Positions 16,832-25,218 of a stretch of DNA of 64,000 nucleotides are shown here, one piece after another (the stretch's first letter is position 1; the number at the start of each line of letters is the position of its first letter). A model generated the notes under the pieces. That model was not told where the DNA came from. It searched no databases and saw nothing but the letters and a program-made list of their open reading frames with translations. The stretch lies in contig NZ_JACXYX010000004.1 in assembly GCF_014779655.1 (NCBI RefSeq), positions 62,001-126,000 on the forward strand, read 5' to 3'. The stretch comes from Nocardioides ganghwensis (lineage in GTDB: Bacteria; Actinomycetota; Actinomycetes; Propionibacteriales; Nocardioidaceae). A program made the translations under genes and the position numbers.

Positions 16832-18178
16832 ATGGAACGCCTGACGCCGTTGTCCTACGCCTTCCTGGCCGCCGAGGACGTCGACCCGACGGCCTGCCTC
16901 GTGATCGGTTCGCTGGCGGTGCTCGACGGACCGGCCCCGCACGTCGACGAGCTGCGTACGGTCGTCGCCGCACGGCTGCCGACAGTGCCGCGCTACCAGC
17001 AGCGGGTCGTGCCCGACCGGTTCGGGCTACGGGCGCCATCCTGGCAGGACGACCCCGACGTCGACCTCCGGCGGCACGTCACGCGGCGCCGGGTCCCGGC
17101 CCCGGGTGGGCGGGCGGAGGTCGCGTCACTGATCGCCGAGGCCATGGCGGAGCGGATGGACCGTGACCGACCGCTCTGGGACGTCACGGTGTGCGTCGGG
17201 CTCGCCGACGGTCGCTGGGGGCTGCTCTCGCGCGTGCACCACGCCCTCGCCGACGGCGTGTCCGGCACGGGCCTGTACCGCGTGGTCTTCGACTCGGAGG
17301 CTGCCCCGGACCAGCCGCCGCCCACACCGCCCGGGACCGCGCCCGGCGTCACCGGGGGGAGCCTGCGGGCCGCGGCCCGAGGTGTCCTCGCGCTCGGCAC
17401 GGCACTGCTGCCGGTGACTCGCGCCGGCCTGCTCGGCCCGCTCGACGGGACCCGGCGCTACGCGTGGACGGAGGTCGGCATCGCCGAGACCGAGGGCGTA
17501 CGGCGCGAGCTCGGCGTCACGGTCAACGACCTCGTGCTGGCGGCGATCAGCGGCGGCCTGCGCGAGCTGCTGCTCGAGCGCGGACGTCAGCCGGACGCGC
17601 ACGCCCTCCGCACCCTGCTGCCGGTGTCGGCACGAGCACCCGGCACCGCCGGCCTCCCGGGCAACGAGGTGACCCTGATGCTGTCGATGCTGCCGGTCGA
17701 GCTCGACGACCCGGTCGAGCGCGTGCTGCAGGTCCACGAGCGCGTGGCCGGGCTGCGCCGGGCGCACGAACCCGAGGCGGGCGTGGTGCTGCAGGCCCTG
17801 GCGGGGCTGCTGCCGTTCCCCGTGCTCGACCGCGGCCTGCGGTGGGGGCTGCGCCTGCCCCAGCAGCAGGTCTCGACGGTGACGACCAACGTGCCCGGGC
17901 CACGGACACCGCTGACCTGCCTCGGCCGCCCGGTCCGGCAGCTCCTCCCGGTCGTGCCGATCGCGGACCGGGTGCGGCTCGGGTTCGCGGTCCTCAGCTA
18001 TGGCGACCGCCTGGCGTTCGGCATCACCGCGGACGGGAGCAGCACCCCCGACGTCGACGTCCTCGCGTCGAAGGTCGCCGAAGCCTGGCGGTCGCTCCTC
18101 GCGCGGCCGGAGCAGCCCCCGCCCGCCGGGCTGGAGCGCCGTTCCCGAAGCTCCCGTCCCGGCCGGCCCGGGACCTAA
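16832..18178 (+). CDS. WS/DGAT-family acyltransferase, second copy
   Basis: A 448-aa paralogue of the divergent gene at 15403, with the catalytic HHALADG motif at about residues 130-136 followed by GVSGTGLYR. A C-terminal domain carries the family feature TTNVPGPRTPL (about 350-360). The start ATG at 16832 is preceded by AGGAGGGGAGG. It probably acylates diacylglycerol or an alcohol for storage lipid or a related acyl-transfer product. It begins a co-directional run that includes a membrane protein and a flavodoxin. The pair is only modestly similar, suggesting different substrates. Confidence 0.87.
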   Translation: MERLTPLSYAFLAAEDVDPTACLVIGSLAVLDGPAPHVDELRTVVAARLPTVPRYQQRVVPDRFGLRAPSWQDDPDVDLRRHVTRRRVPAPGGRAEVASLIAEAMAERMDRDRPLWDVTVCVGLADGRWGLLSRVHHALADGVSGTGLYRVVFDSEAAPDQPPPTPPGTAPGVTGGSLRAAARGVLALGTALLPVTRAGLLGPLDGTRRYAWTEVGIAETEGVRRELGVTVNDLVLAAISGGLRELLLERGRQPDAHALRTLLPVSARAPGTAGLPGNEVTLMLSMLPVELDDPVERVLQVHERVAGLRRAHEPEAGVVLQALAGLLPFPVLDRGLRWGLRLPQQQVSTVTTNVPGPRTPLTCLGRPVRQLLPVVPIADRVRLGFAVLSYGDRLAFGITADGSSTPDVDVLASKVAEAWRSLLARPEQPPPAGLERRSRSSRPGRPGT

Positions 18179-18230
18179 GCCCCTGCACTCCGACTCCCGG
18201 CCGTGGTGCGCTGGGGGTGGAGGCCCATCC

Positions 18231-18932
18231 ATGCTCTGGGAAGACGTCAACACCCGCTCCGAGCGCACGGCGGCGGTAGTCGAGCCGTCCGGCGGCGCCG
18301 TGCGGGACCGCGCGACGGTCACCACCGTGCGAGTCCTCGGCGTCCTCGCCGCGTCGACCGGTGTCGAGCACGGTCTCGGTGAGATCACCCAGGGTCGGGG
18401 CGCCCCGGCCTCGGTCGTGTTCGAGTCGTGGCCGCACGTGTCCGCGTTCGACCCGCTCGACGGCGAGCCCGCGATGAGCCTGGTCCCCGACCTGCTGGTC
18501 TCCGGGGTCGCCTCGGTACTCGTGGCGCTCGTGCTCGGGGTGGTGGCCTGCTGCTGTCCCCGCCGCCCCCGCAGCGGCCGGCTCCTGGTCGGCCTGTCGC
18601 TGCTCCTGCTGGTGGTCGGCGGCGGGTTCGGCCCACCACTGCTCGGCGTCCTCACCGGCCTGCTCGCGAGCCGGATCGGCGCTCCACCGTCACCTCAGCC
18701 GGGACCGGCGGCCCGGCTCGGGGCCTCGGTGTGGCCGTGGACGCTCGTCGCCGCGGCGGGGTCCTTCCTCGGCCTGGTCCCGGGCATGCCGCTGCTGTAC
18801 GCGGCCACCGACCGGGACATCTCCGTCGTGGTCGCCTCGCTGACGCTCGCGGCGTTCACGGCCACAGGGCTGGCCATGTGGACGGCGCGGGCCCGGGACC
18901 GTACGGACCCCTCGGCAAGGAGCTCCCGATGA
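18231..18932 (+). CDS. Polytopic membrane protein, unknown function
   Basis: A 233-aa protein with about five hydrophobic segments (roughly residues 85-110, 120-150, 165-195 and 195-225), after a polar N-terminal 30 residues. The start ATG at 18231 has a GGGGGTGGAGG ribosome-binding site. Its stop overlaps the start of the flavodoxin gene (ATGA), so the two are translationally coupled. I do not recognise the family. Its place between a storage-lipid acyltransferase and a flavodoxin in a cluster with DosR-like boxes suggests a role in the same stress response, which is inference. Confidence 0.75.
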   Translation: MLWEDVNTRSERTAAVVEPSGGAVRDRATVTTVRVLGVLAASTGVEHGLGEITQGRGAPASVVFESWPHVSAFDPLDGEPAMSLVPDLLVSGVASVLVALVLGVVACCCPRRPRSGRLLVGLSLLLLVVGGGFGPPLLGVLTGLLASRIGAPPSPQPGPAARLGASVWPWTLVAAAGSFLGLVPGMPLLYAATDRDISVVVASLTLAAFTATGLAMWTARARDRTDPSARSSR

Positions 18933-19468
18933 CAGTCCTCGTCGCCTACGCCACGCGCCACGGCGCCACGGCCGGCATCGCCGAACGCGTCGCGGCCACG
19001 CTGCGCGCCGCGGGCCTGGCCGCCGAGGCCAGACCGGTCACGGAGGTCCGCGACGTCACGCCGTACGACGCCGTGATCATCGGGGGCGCGGCGTACATGT
19101 TCCACTGGCTCAAGGACGCCACCGCGTTCGCCCGACGCCACCGTGCCGAGCTCCAGCAGCGGCCGGTGTGGCTGTTCAGCAGCGGCCCGCTCGGCACCGA
19201 CCGGGTGGACGAGGAGGGGCACGACGTCCTGGTGACCAGCCGCCCGAAGGAGTTCGACGAGCTCACCGCGCTCCTCCGGCCGCGTGGGGAGATGGTCTTC
19301 TTCGGCGCATGGGACCCCGACGCGCCGCCGATCGGCCTGGGCGAGCGGATGCTCCGCCACGCGCCCGCGTCCAGGGACGCCCTACCGGCCGGCGACTTCC
19401 GCGACTGGCCCGCGATCGACGCGTGGGCCGACGAGATCGTCCAGGAGCTGGGCCCGGACGTGCCCTGA
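18929..19468 (+). CDS. Flavodoxin domain protein
   Basis: A 179-aa flavodoxin-fold protein. The FMN phosphate loop is VAYATRHGATAGIAE at residues 4-18 and GGAAYMFHWLKDA (about 51-63) forms the next cofactor-binding region. It resembles the menaquinone-dependent protoporphyrinogen oxidase (HemG)-like flavodoxins found in actinobacterial stress regulons, but the electron partner is unknown. The ATG at 18929 overlaps the upstream membrane-protein stop (ATGA). A strong hairpin follows. Confidence 0.8.
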   Translation: MTVLVAYATRHGATAGIAERVAATLRAAGLAAEARPVTEVRDVTPYDAVIIGGAAYMFHWLKDATAFARRHRAELQQRPVWLFSSGPLGTDRVDEEGHDVLVTSRPKEFDELTALLRPRGEMVFFGAWDPDAPPIGLGERMLRHAPASRDALPAGDFRDWPAIDAWADEIVQELGPDVP

Positions 19469-19496
19469 CCGTCGGCGGTCGGGGGAACGCGGGGTG

Positions 19497-19520
19497 CCGC
19501 ACCGGCGGCGGCCGGTGCGG
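19497..19520. terminator. Bidirectional hairpin between convergent flavodoxin and alcohol dehydrogenase genes
   Basis: CCGCACCGGC and GCCGGTGCGG form a perfect 10-bp stem around a 4-nt loop, ending exactly at the stop codon of the minus-strand dehydrogenase. There is no T-tract, as is common in high-GC actinobacteria. Confidence 0.6.
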
Positions 19521-20624
19521 TCACAGCTCGATGATCTGCCGAAGGGCCGAGGCGGCGGCGAGCTCGTCCATGGCCCGGTTGACGTCGTCGAGCGCGATGC
19601 GGGAGGAGACCAGTGCCTCGACCGGGAGCCGGCCCTCACGCCACCACTGGGCGAAGACCGGGATGTCCCTGGCAGGGACGGCCGACCCGAGGTAGCTGCC
19701 GATCACCGTGCGGGCCTCGGCCACCAGGAGCAACGGGGAGACCTCCGCGACGGCGTCGGGTGGTGGCAGGCCCACCGTGACCGTACGGCCTCCCGGGGCC
19801 GTGGCGGCGACCGCCGACTCGAACGCCCGGGCGTTGCCGGCCGCCTCGACGACGACGTCGCACCTCAGTCCGCTCGAGGCGAGGTCGCCCGGATCGAGCA
19901 CGGCGGTGGCTCCCAGCTCCATGGCGTGGTCGCGCTTGGCGGCGACCCCGTCCACGGCGACGACGTCGCCGCGGCCGAGCGCGAGGGCGGTGAGCAGCGC
20001 CGCCATGCCCACGCCGCCGAGCCCGACGACCATGACGCTCTGCCCGGGCTCGGGTGGTGCGGCGTTGAGCAGGGCGCCGCCTCCGGTGAGCACGGCGCAC
20101 CCGAGGACGGCAGCGACGTCGGGCGGCAAGTCGTCTTCGACGGCGACGACCGAGCGGGTGTCCACGACTGCGTGGGTGGCGAAGGCCGACACGCCGAGAT
20201 GGTGGTGGACGGGGGCGCCGTCCCGGCTCAGTCGGCGCCCTCCGCCGAGCAGCTCGCCGGCCGTGTTGCTGGCCGAGCCGGGGACGCAGGGCAGGCGGCC
20301 CCCGGTCGCGCATCCCGCGCAGTCTCCGCAGCGGGGGAGGAAGGTCATGACGACCTGCTGGCCCACCGCGAGGTCGGACACGCCGGGGCCGCGGGCGACG
20401 ACCCGGCCGCTGGCCTCGTGCCCCAGCAGCATCGGGACGGGACGTACCCGGTCGCCGTTGACCACCGACAGGTCGGAGTGGCACACCCCGGCAGCGGTGA
20501 TCCGCACGAGGACCTCACCCGGACCCGGGTCGTCGAGGTCGAGCTCGCCCACCGTCAACGGACGGGTCTCCGCCCACGGTCCGGGTCGGCCGACCTCCTC
20601 GAGAACTGCACCGGTGATCTTCAT
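19521..20624 (-). CDS. Zinc-dependent alcohol dehydrogenase (MDR superfamily)
   Basis: A 367-aa medium-chain dehydrogenase. The catalytic zinc site is indicated by GVCHSDLS (Cys and His near 45-50) and GHEASGRV; the structural zinc site is CGDCAGCATGGRLPC. The NAD-binding motif is GLGGVGMAA. It should oxidise alcohols or reduce aldehydes with NAD(H); the substrate is not evident. I chose ATG 20624 over GTG 20630 because an AGGAGG sequence lies at a better distance from the ATG. It is transcribed in the same direction as the DoxX gene but a terminator hairpin separates them, so it probably has its own promoter in 20625-20702. Confidence 0.85.
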   Translation of the reverse strand: MKITGAVLEEVGRPGPWAETRPLTVGELDLDDPGPGEVLVRITAAGVCHSDLSVVNGDRVRPVPMLLGHEASGRVVARGPGVSDLAVGQQVVMTFLPRCGDCAGCATGGRLPCVPGSASNTAGELLGGGRRLSRDGAPVHHHLGVSAFATHAVVDTRSVVAVEDDLPPDVAAVLGCAVLTGGGALLNAAPPEPGQSVMVVGLGGVGMAALLTALALGRGDVVAVDGVAAKRDHAMELGATAVLDPGDLASSGLRCDVVVEAAGNARAFESAVAATAPGGRTVTVGLPPPDAVAEVSPLLLVAEARTVIGSYLGSAVPARDIPVFAQWWREGRLPVEALVSSRIALDDVNRAMDELAAASALRQIIEL

Positions 20625-20702
20625 GGTCACCCACCTCCTGGGCGAGATGCTCCGCGATCACGAGCCGTACGTCGAGTCCGACCCGGACCGCTGCACGCCA
20701 GA

Positions 20703-20734
20703 GGACCCGGCGCCGGGGGGACGGCGCCGGGTCC
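20703..20734 (-). terminator. Hairpin terminator after the DoxX gene
   Basis: GGACCCGGCGCC and GGCGCCGGGTCC form a perfect 12-bp stem with an 8-nt loop, 15 bp past the stop of the minus-strand DoxX gene. Confidence 0.65.
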
Positions 20735-20749
20735 GGTGAGGGACTGGTG

Positions 20750-21343
20750 TCACCTCAGGACGGGGTACTTCTGCACCACGTCCGTGCGGTTCCACCAGCG
20801 ACCCAGCCCCCACGTGGTGCCGGCCGCGCCGAGGGCGAGGACGGCCATCACGATCACGCCGACGAGGTGGTCGTCGACGACCGGGTTGTTCTCCAGCGGG
20901 AGCACGGCGGCGTACATGAAGGCGTACATGAGCGCGCCTGCCGCGGTGCCGATCCGCATCCCGACCCCGAGCAGCAGGGTCACGCCGATGCCGAGCAGGC
21001 CGATCATGAACAGCCAGTCGACCCAGGCCTGACCGGCGAGGCCGGTGAAGAAGCCGTGGAAGGGGTTGTCGGCGGGGACACCGAAGGTCAGGAAGCCCTC
21101 GGTGGGGCTGCCGCCGTTGATCCACGCCGCGTCCCCGAACCGGTCCAGGTTGCCTTCCTGGTCGTAGCCGGTGTGGAAGCCGAGGGCGAAGGTCTTGTCG
21201 AGGAAGGCCCACAGGAAGGTGATTCCGAAGGCGATCCGCAGGACGGCGAGGGCGCGTGCGAAGCCGGTGCTGTGGGCTTCCCGGGTCTCGACGGTGGTGA
21301 CGCCCTCGGTGCTGATGTGGTGCTGGCGGTGGATGACGCTCAT
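20750..21343 (-). CDS. DoxX-family membrane protein
   Basis: A 197-aa integral membrane protein with about four transmembrane segments (near 30-50, 90-115, 120-140 and 150-170). The N-terminal motif LRIAFGITFLWAFLDKTFALGF fits DoxX-like proteins, which are linked to quinone/thiosulfate redox chemistry or to oxidant-resistance membrane complexes in actinobacteria. Two ATGs compete; 21343 is 8 nt from AGGAGG whereas 21349 is only 2 nt away, so 21343 is preferred. A GGGAC-N4-GTCCC box lies 94 bp upstream. Confidence 0.8.
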   Translation of the reverse strand: MSVIHRQHHISTEGVTTVETREAHSTGFARALAVLRIAFGITFLWAFLDKTFALGFHTGYDQEGNLDRFGDAAWINGGSPTEGFLTFGVPADNPFHGFFTGLAGQAWVDWLFMIGLLGIGVTLLLGVGMRIGTAAGALMYAFMYAAVLPLENNPVVDDHLVGVIVMAVLALGAAGTTWGLGRWWNRTDVVQKYPVLR

Positions 21344-21436
21344 CGTCATCTCCTCCTCGGATGGTGGGTTTCTGGGTTGCCTCCAGACTCCCGCGACCGC
21401 ACCGTCGACGGCAGGGTCGCCGGTCACCGGCCGGGC

Positions 21437-21450
21437 GGGACGAAGGTCCC
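21437..21450 (-). promoter_or_regulatory. DosR-like box upstream of the DoxX gene
   Basis: GGGAC-GAAG-GTCCC is a perfect inverted repeat with the same 4-bp spacer as the mycobacterial DosR palindrome (GGGAC-TWWA-GTCCC). It sits in the intergenic region between the hydrolase stop and the DoxX start. Confidence 0.5.
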
Positions 21451-21455
21451 TCCGG

Positions 21456-22301
21456 TCACCGGCGCTCGACACCTCCCGCTCGGTCGCCGGCGTCGTCGAC
21501 CCAGGCGAGCACGGCGGAGGCGAACTCCTCTGGTCGCTCCATCGGAGGAAGGTGCGCCACGTCCGGCCAGAGAACCGCCCGGGCGTGGGCGATGCCGCTG
21601 GCGACGTGGTCGGCAGCCGACCTGATCGCGTCGATGTCGCGCGCCCCGACGATCACCAGGGTCGGTGCCGTGACCTCCCCGAGGCGCTCGGTGAGCGGCG
21701 GGTCGAGCTCGGTCTCGGCCTCCCAGGTCGAGTCCGGCCAGTCCGCCGTCAGCTCGAACGCGCGGCGCTGCATCACCCCCACCGCCGCCCGCAGGTCGGC
21801 CCGGACCTCGGTCGGCCCGCGCTGCGGCCCGTCGACCCAGGCTCGGAGGTTCGCCTCGACGGCCGCATCGAGGTCGCCGGCCTCCAGCGCCGTCCCTTCG
21901 GCCCGGAAGAAGGCCCGCAGCTCGTCGGTGGCCTCGGTGATCAGGGCGCCGCCCGGCGCCGCGAGGACCAGGGAGGCCACCAGGTCGGGCCGGGTCACCG
22001 CCACCTCCGCGCACACGCCGGCGCCGAGCGAGCAGCCCACGAAGTGCGCCCGATCGATGCCGAGCGCGTCAAGGGTGGCCGTGACGTCGGCCCGCGGGGA
22101 CCAGGGTCCGTCGGGCCGTGCGGTCGACTCGCCGTACCCGCGCAGGTCGAGACGGACGACCTCTCGCGAGGCTGACAGGGGTGTCAGCACGTCGTCCCAC
22201 ATCCTCCGGTCTGCGATGCCGGCGTGCAGGAGCACGATCGGGAGGCCATCACCTCGGCCGGTGCGGCTGTAGGCGATCCGGGTGTCGTGACAGAGGGGCA
22301 T
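21456..22301 (-). CDS. Alpha/beta-fold hydrolase
   Basis: A 281-aa alpha/beta hydrolase. The nucleophile elbow is GCSLGAG (Ser in GxSxG), an HAG oxyanion-type loop occurs in VLLHAGIADRRMWD, and the late Asp and His lie in VGARDIDAI and DVAHLPPMERP. It probably hydrolyses an ester or acts as a haloperoxidase/lactonase-like enzyme; the substrate is unknown. I chose the ATG at 22301, which has GAGGA 5 nt upstream and the usual start MPLCHDTRIAYSRTG. An alternative ATG at 22349 overlaps the upstream stop (TGATG) and would add 16 residues, so coupling is possible. Confidence 0.83.
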   Translation of the reverse strand: MPLCHDTRIAYSRTGRGDGLPIVLLHAGIADRRMWDDVLTPLSASREVVRLDLRGYGESTARPDGPWSPRADVTATLDALGIDRAHFVGCSLGAGVCAEVAVTRPDLVASLVLAAPGGALITEATDELRAFFRAEGTALEAGDLDAAVEANLRAWVDGPQRGPTEVRADLRAAVGVMQRRAFELTADWPDSTWEAETELDPPLTERLGEVTAPTLVIVGARDIDAIRSAADHVASGIAHARAVLWPDVAHLPPMERPEEFASAVLAWVDDAGDRAGGVERR

Positions 22302-22348
22302 GTGGTTCCTCGTCGTGCGGTGGGTGGGGGAGTGACGGTCCGGGCTCA

Positions 22349-23047
22349 TCAGCGGTTCAGCTGCCTGGCGATGACCACGACGGCAGGCACCTGGACCAGG
22401 GCCCCGAGGAAGGTGACCAGGTCCGGGAACTCGCCGGAGCTCATCACGAACCCGACGAGGTAGAGCGCGGCGGGCCACCACGAGATGTCCCGCCGTGCCC
22501 GCACCAGCACGATGGTGACGACCACGGTGCCGAGGATGGCCATCAGCAGAGGGATCGACATGACGTCGAAGAGCGGGCCGCTCTGCACCGCGGTCCAGGC
22601 CTCCTCCGCTCCGCGTCGGGGCTCGGCGTCGGCGACCAGGTCGGCCGCGACGAGCTTCGCTCCGACGAAGCCGGTGCCGCCGAGACAGCCGATGGCCATC
22701 AGGGCTCCGGCGACGGCGGACAGCCGGCGGCTCGACGACCGGAACGCGAGCCCGACGGCCACCGCCACTGCCAGGCCGGTCACCATCGCGGCGAGCTGCA
22801 CGGTCGTGGCCAGGACGTACTGCCCGGGCGCCGCGGCGATGGCCCCCAGGAACTCCGAGGCCGGCTCGCGCGGGAGCGGACCCGGGTCGAGTGCGACGAA
22901 GGTCGCGAAGAGGACGGGTGAGGACACGGCGATCGCGCCGAGGAGCCGTCGCAGGCCCCGGCGTACGTCGTGGTCGGGAGCCGGGACGTCCACCGCGTGC
23001 TGCGGGGGGAGGAGACCGGCACCCATCGAGATCTGACGCTGAGTCAT
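22349..23047 (-). CDS. Polytopic membrane protein, unknown function
   Basis: A 232-aa protein with about six hydrophobic segments spread from residue 33 to the C-terminus. An AAGGA ribosome-binding site lies 8 nt before the ATG at 23047. I cannot name the family with confidence; it has the look of DUF4386-type four-to-six-helix proteins. It is followed directly by the alpha/beta hydrolase (1-base overlap with an alternative start) and diverges from the histidine kinase gene, sharing a 140-bp intergenic region with a strong palindrome. Confidence 0.7.
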   Translation of the reverse strand: MTQRQISMGAGLLPPQHAVDVPAPDHDVRRGLRRLLGAIAVSSPVLFATFVALDPGPLPREPASEFLGAIAAAPGQYVLATTVQLAAMVTGLAVAVAVGLAFRSSSRRLSAVAGALMAIGCLGGTGFVGAKLVAADLVADAEPRRGAEEAWTAVQSGPLFDVMSIPLLMAILGTVVVTIVLVRARRDISWWPAALYLVGFVMSSGEFPDLVTFLGALVQVPAVVVIARQLNR

Positions 23048-23121
23048 TGGCGTGTTCCTTTCGGGAACGTAGTTGGTGCCATGAGCCTCACGTCCGGGGC
23101 GTCCCTCCGTCAGCGGTCGGG

Positions 23122-23143
23122 TGTCCCGACTTCTGTCGGGACA
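23122..23143. promoter_or_regulatory. Perfect 22-bp palindrome between the membrane protein and histidine kinase genes
   Basis: TGTCCCGAC-TTCT-GTCGGGACA is a perfect 9-bp inverted repeat with a 4-nt centre. It contains GTCCC and GGGAC half-sites in the opposite arrangement to a DosR box, so it may be an operator for the adjacent two-component system; this is inference. Confidence 0.45.
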
Positions 23144-23187
23144 TCCAACCCTCTGCCACGGGACGTCGGCACTGCGATCATGTCCCG

Positions 23188-25218
23188 GTGCCGACCTCCT
23201 CCCCGCCGAGCCCGCCGATCCCGCGGGGGTCGGTCGCAGCGTCCCGGGCCGGGGCGGCGCTCGGCCTGCTGTGCGTGGGGCTGGTGCTCGTGGTCGTGGT
23301 GGCCGCGGTGGCCGGACACACGCCGCTGGTCGCTGGCGACCTGGCCCGCGGCGTCGTCGCCGGCCTTGCCTTCGGTGGTCTCGGCGGCATCGTGGCGTTG
23401 CGGCGGCCGGACCTGTCGCTGGGTTGGCTGATGCTGGTTGTGGGGCTCAGCAACGCGGTGGCCACGGCCGCCGACGTCTGGGCGACCGCCGCCCTGGTCA
23501 GCGACCCGGGCAGCCTGCCGGGCGGCACCTGGGCCTACTGGATCGCAGGATGGTCCTGGGCTCCGGGATACCTGCTGGTCCCCACCCTCCTGCTCCTCCT
23601 GTTCCCCACCGGGCGGGTGCCGTCGCCCCGCTGGCGACCCGCCGCCTGGCTGAGCGGCGTGACCGTCGTCGTCGCCACCGCTGGCTGGGCCCTCACGCCG
23701 TACGACGCCCAGGACTTCCCGCCCGACCCGGCGTACGGGGCCATCACCAGCCCGGTCGAGGTCGCGGGTGCCGAGGTGCTGCTCGCCGCGAGCCTCCCGG
23801 CCTTCCTGCTGAGTGCGCTGGTCTGCCTGGCCTCGCTGGTGGTCCGGTGGCGCCGCGCCCGCGGCGCCGAGCGTGCCCAGCTGGTCTGGGTGCTGGTGGC
23901 GGCGGCCACCGTGCTGGTGCTGCTCGGCGTCGGCCTCTCCCTCCCGACCTACGTCCCCGGGCTGGTCGCGGCGGCCATGCTGCCGCTCCCGGCGGCGATG
24001 GCCGTGGCGGTGCTGCGGCGCGGCCTGTGGCAGCTCGACCTCCTGCTCAGCCGGACGTTGGTCTACGCGGGGCTGACGATGGCGATCCTGGCGGGCTATG
24101 CCGCACTGGTCGCCGCGGCGGGGGTGGCGTTGGGCGACCTCGACGAAGGCCAGCGCCTGGTGGCACTGGTGGCCGCCGCGGTCGCCGCCCAGCCGCTCCA
24201 CGGCCGCCTGCAACGCGGGGTGAACCGGATGATGTTCGCCGACCGTGACGAGCCCTGGGCCGCGGTCGACCGGTTGGCCGAGACGCTCGAGGCCGCGACG
24301 CACGACGTCCTGCCGACCGTGGTCGAGACCGTGACCCGAGCGCTGCGGCTGCCCTGGGCGGCGATCGACGCGCCCGGGCGGGCCCGGGTCCAGCACGGCA
24401 GTCCCGGCGGTCGTCAGATCGCGGTGCCGCTGGTGCACCAGGGGCGCGAGGTCGGCACGCTGCGGGTCTCGCCCCGCGCGGGGGAGACCGGGCTGGGTGC
24501 GCGCGAGCGAGAGCTCCTCGACCGGCTCGCCCGGCAGGCCGCGACGGCCACCCATGCCGTCGCGCTGCAGGAGGACCTCCAGCACTCCCGCGAGCGGCTG
24601 GTCCTCGCCCGGGAGGAGGAGCGTCGCCGGTTGCGGCACGACCTGCACGACGACCTGGGACCGGCACTCTCGGCCGCGGCGATGAAGCTGGAGGCAGCGG
24701 GGGACCTGGTCGACACCGACCCCGTCCGGGCGCGAGCGATGCTGTCGCGCGCCGGGGAGGCGCTGCGCGTCTCGGTGTCCGACGTACGCCGCATCGTCGA
24801 CGACCTGCGGCCGCCCTCGCTGGACGGGCTGGGCCTGACCGGGGCGCTGCGACAGCTGCTCGACCAGTTCGAGGACGGCACCGTCGTCCTCGGGCTGCGG
24901 GTCGACCCGCAGGTCGACGGCCTGGCCGGGTTGCCCGCGGCGGTCGACGTCGCGGCCTACCGGATCGCCGCCGAGGCGGTCACCAACGCCGTGCGCCACG
25001 GCCGCCCGTCCGCGGTCACGGTCGGGCTCTCCATGGAGGAGCGACACCTCGTCGTCGAGGTCTGTGACGACGGGACCGGTCTGGCAGACGGCCTGGACGT
25101 CGGGGTCGGTCTGGAGTCGATGCACGAACGTGCAGCCGAGCTCGGCGGCACGTGCACCCTGGCCAGCGGGGCACGAGGCACCCGCGTCACGGCCCGACTG
25201 CCGATGGAGGGTTCATGA
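23188..25218 (+). CDS. NarL-type sensor histidine kinase with multi-pass membrane sensor
   Basis: A 676-aa kinase. The N-terminal 370 residues hold about nine to ten transmembrane segments, then comes a cytoplasmic GAF-like/linker region (about 385-460). The HisKA_3 dimerisation box is EEERRRLRHDLHDDLGPAL with the phosphorylated His in RHDLHDD (about 485-490), and a HATPase domain follows (AVTNAVRHG, CDDGTGL, VGVGLESMHERA). The stop overlaps the response-regulator start (ATGA), so the pair is a coupled two-component system. The start is GTG 23188; no ribosome-binding site is seen and the transcript may be leaderless. It lacks the haem-binding GAF domains of mycobacterial DosS/DosT, so the signal is likely membrane-associated rather than oxygen bound by haem. 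Confidence 0.88.
   Translation: MPTSSPPSPPIPRGSVAASRAGAALGLLCVGLVLVVVVAAVAGHTPLVAGDLARGVVAGLAFGGLGGIVALRRPDLSLGWLMLVVGLSNAVATAADVWATAALVSDPGSLPGGTWAYWIAGWSWAPGYLLVPTLLLLLFPTGRVPSPRWRPAAWLSGVTVVVATAGWALTPYDAQDFPPDPAYGAITSPVEVAGAEVLLAASLPAFLLSALVCLASLVVRWRRARGAERAQLVWVLVAAATVLVLLGVGLSLPTYVPGLVAAAMLPLPAAMAVAVLRRGLWQLDLLLSRTLVYAGLTMAILAGYAALVAAAGVALGDLDEGQRLVALVAAAVAAQPLHGRLQRGVNRMMFADRDEPWAAVDRLAETLEAATHDVLPTVVETVTRALRLPWAAIDAPGRARVQHGSPGGRQIAVPLVHQGREVGTLRVSPRAGETGLGARERELLDRLARQAATATHAVALQEDLQHSRERLVLAREEERRRLRHDLHDDLGPALSAAAMKLEAAGDLVDTDPVRARAMLSRAGEALRVSVSDVRRIVDDLRPPSLDGLGLTGALRQLLDQFEDGTVVLGLRVDPQVDGLAGLPAAVDVAAYRIAAEAVTNAVRHGRPSAVTVGLSMEERHLVVEVCDDGTGLADGLDVGVGLESMHERAAELGGTCTLASGARGTRVTARLPMEGS

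Noticed and set aside
20740..20753. A fourth DosR-like box, GGGACTGGTGTCAC
   Set aside because: It has a mismatch in the second half-site and sits over the 3' end of the DoxX gene, behind a terminator and over 100 bp from the dehydrogenase start.
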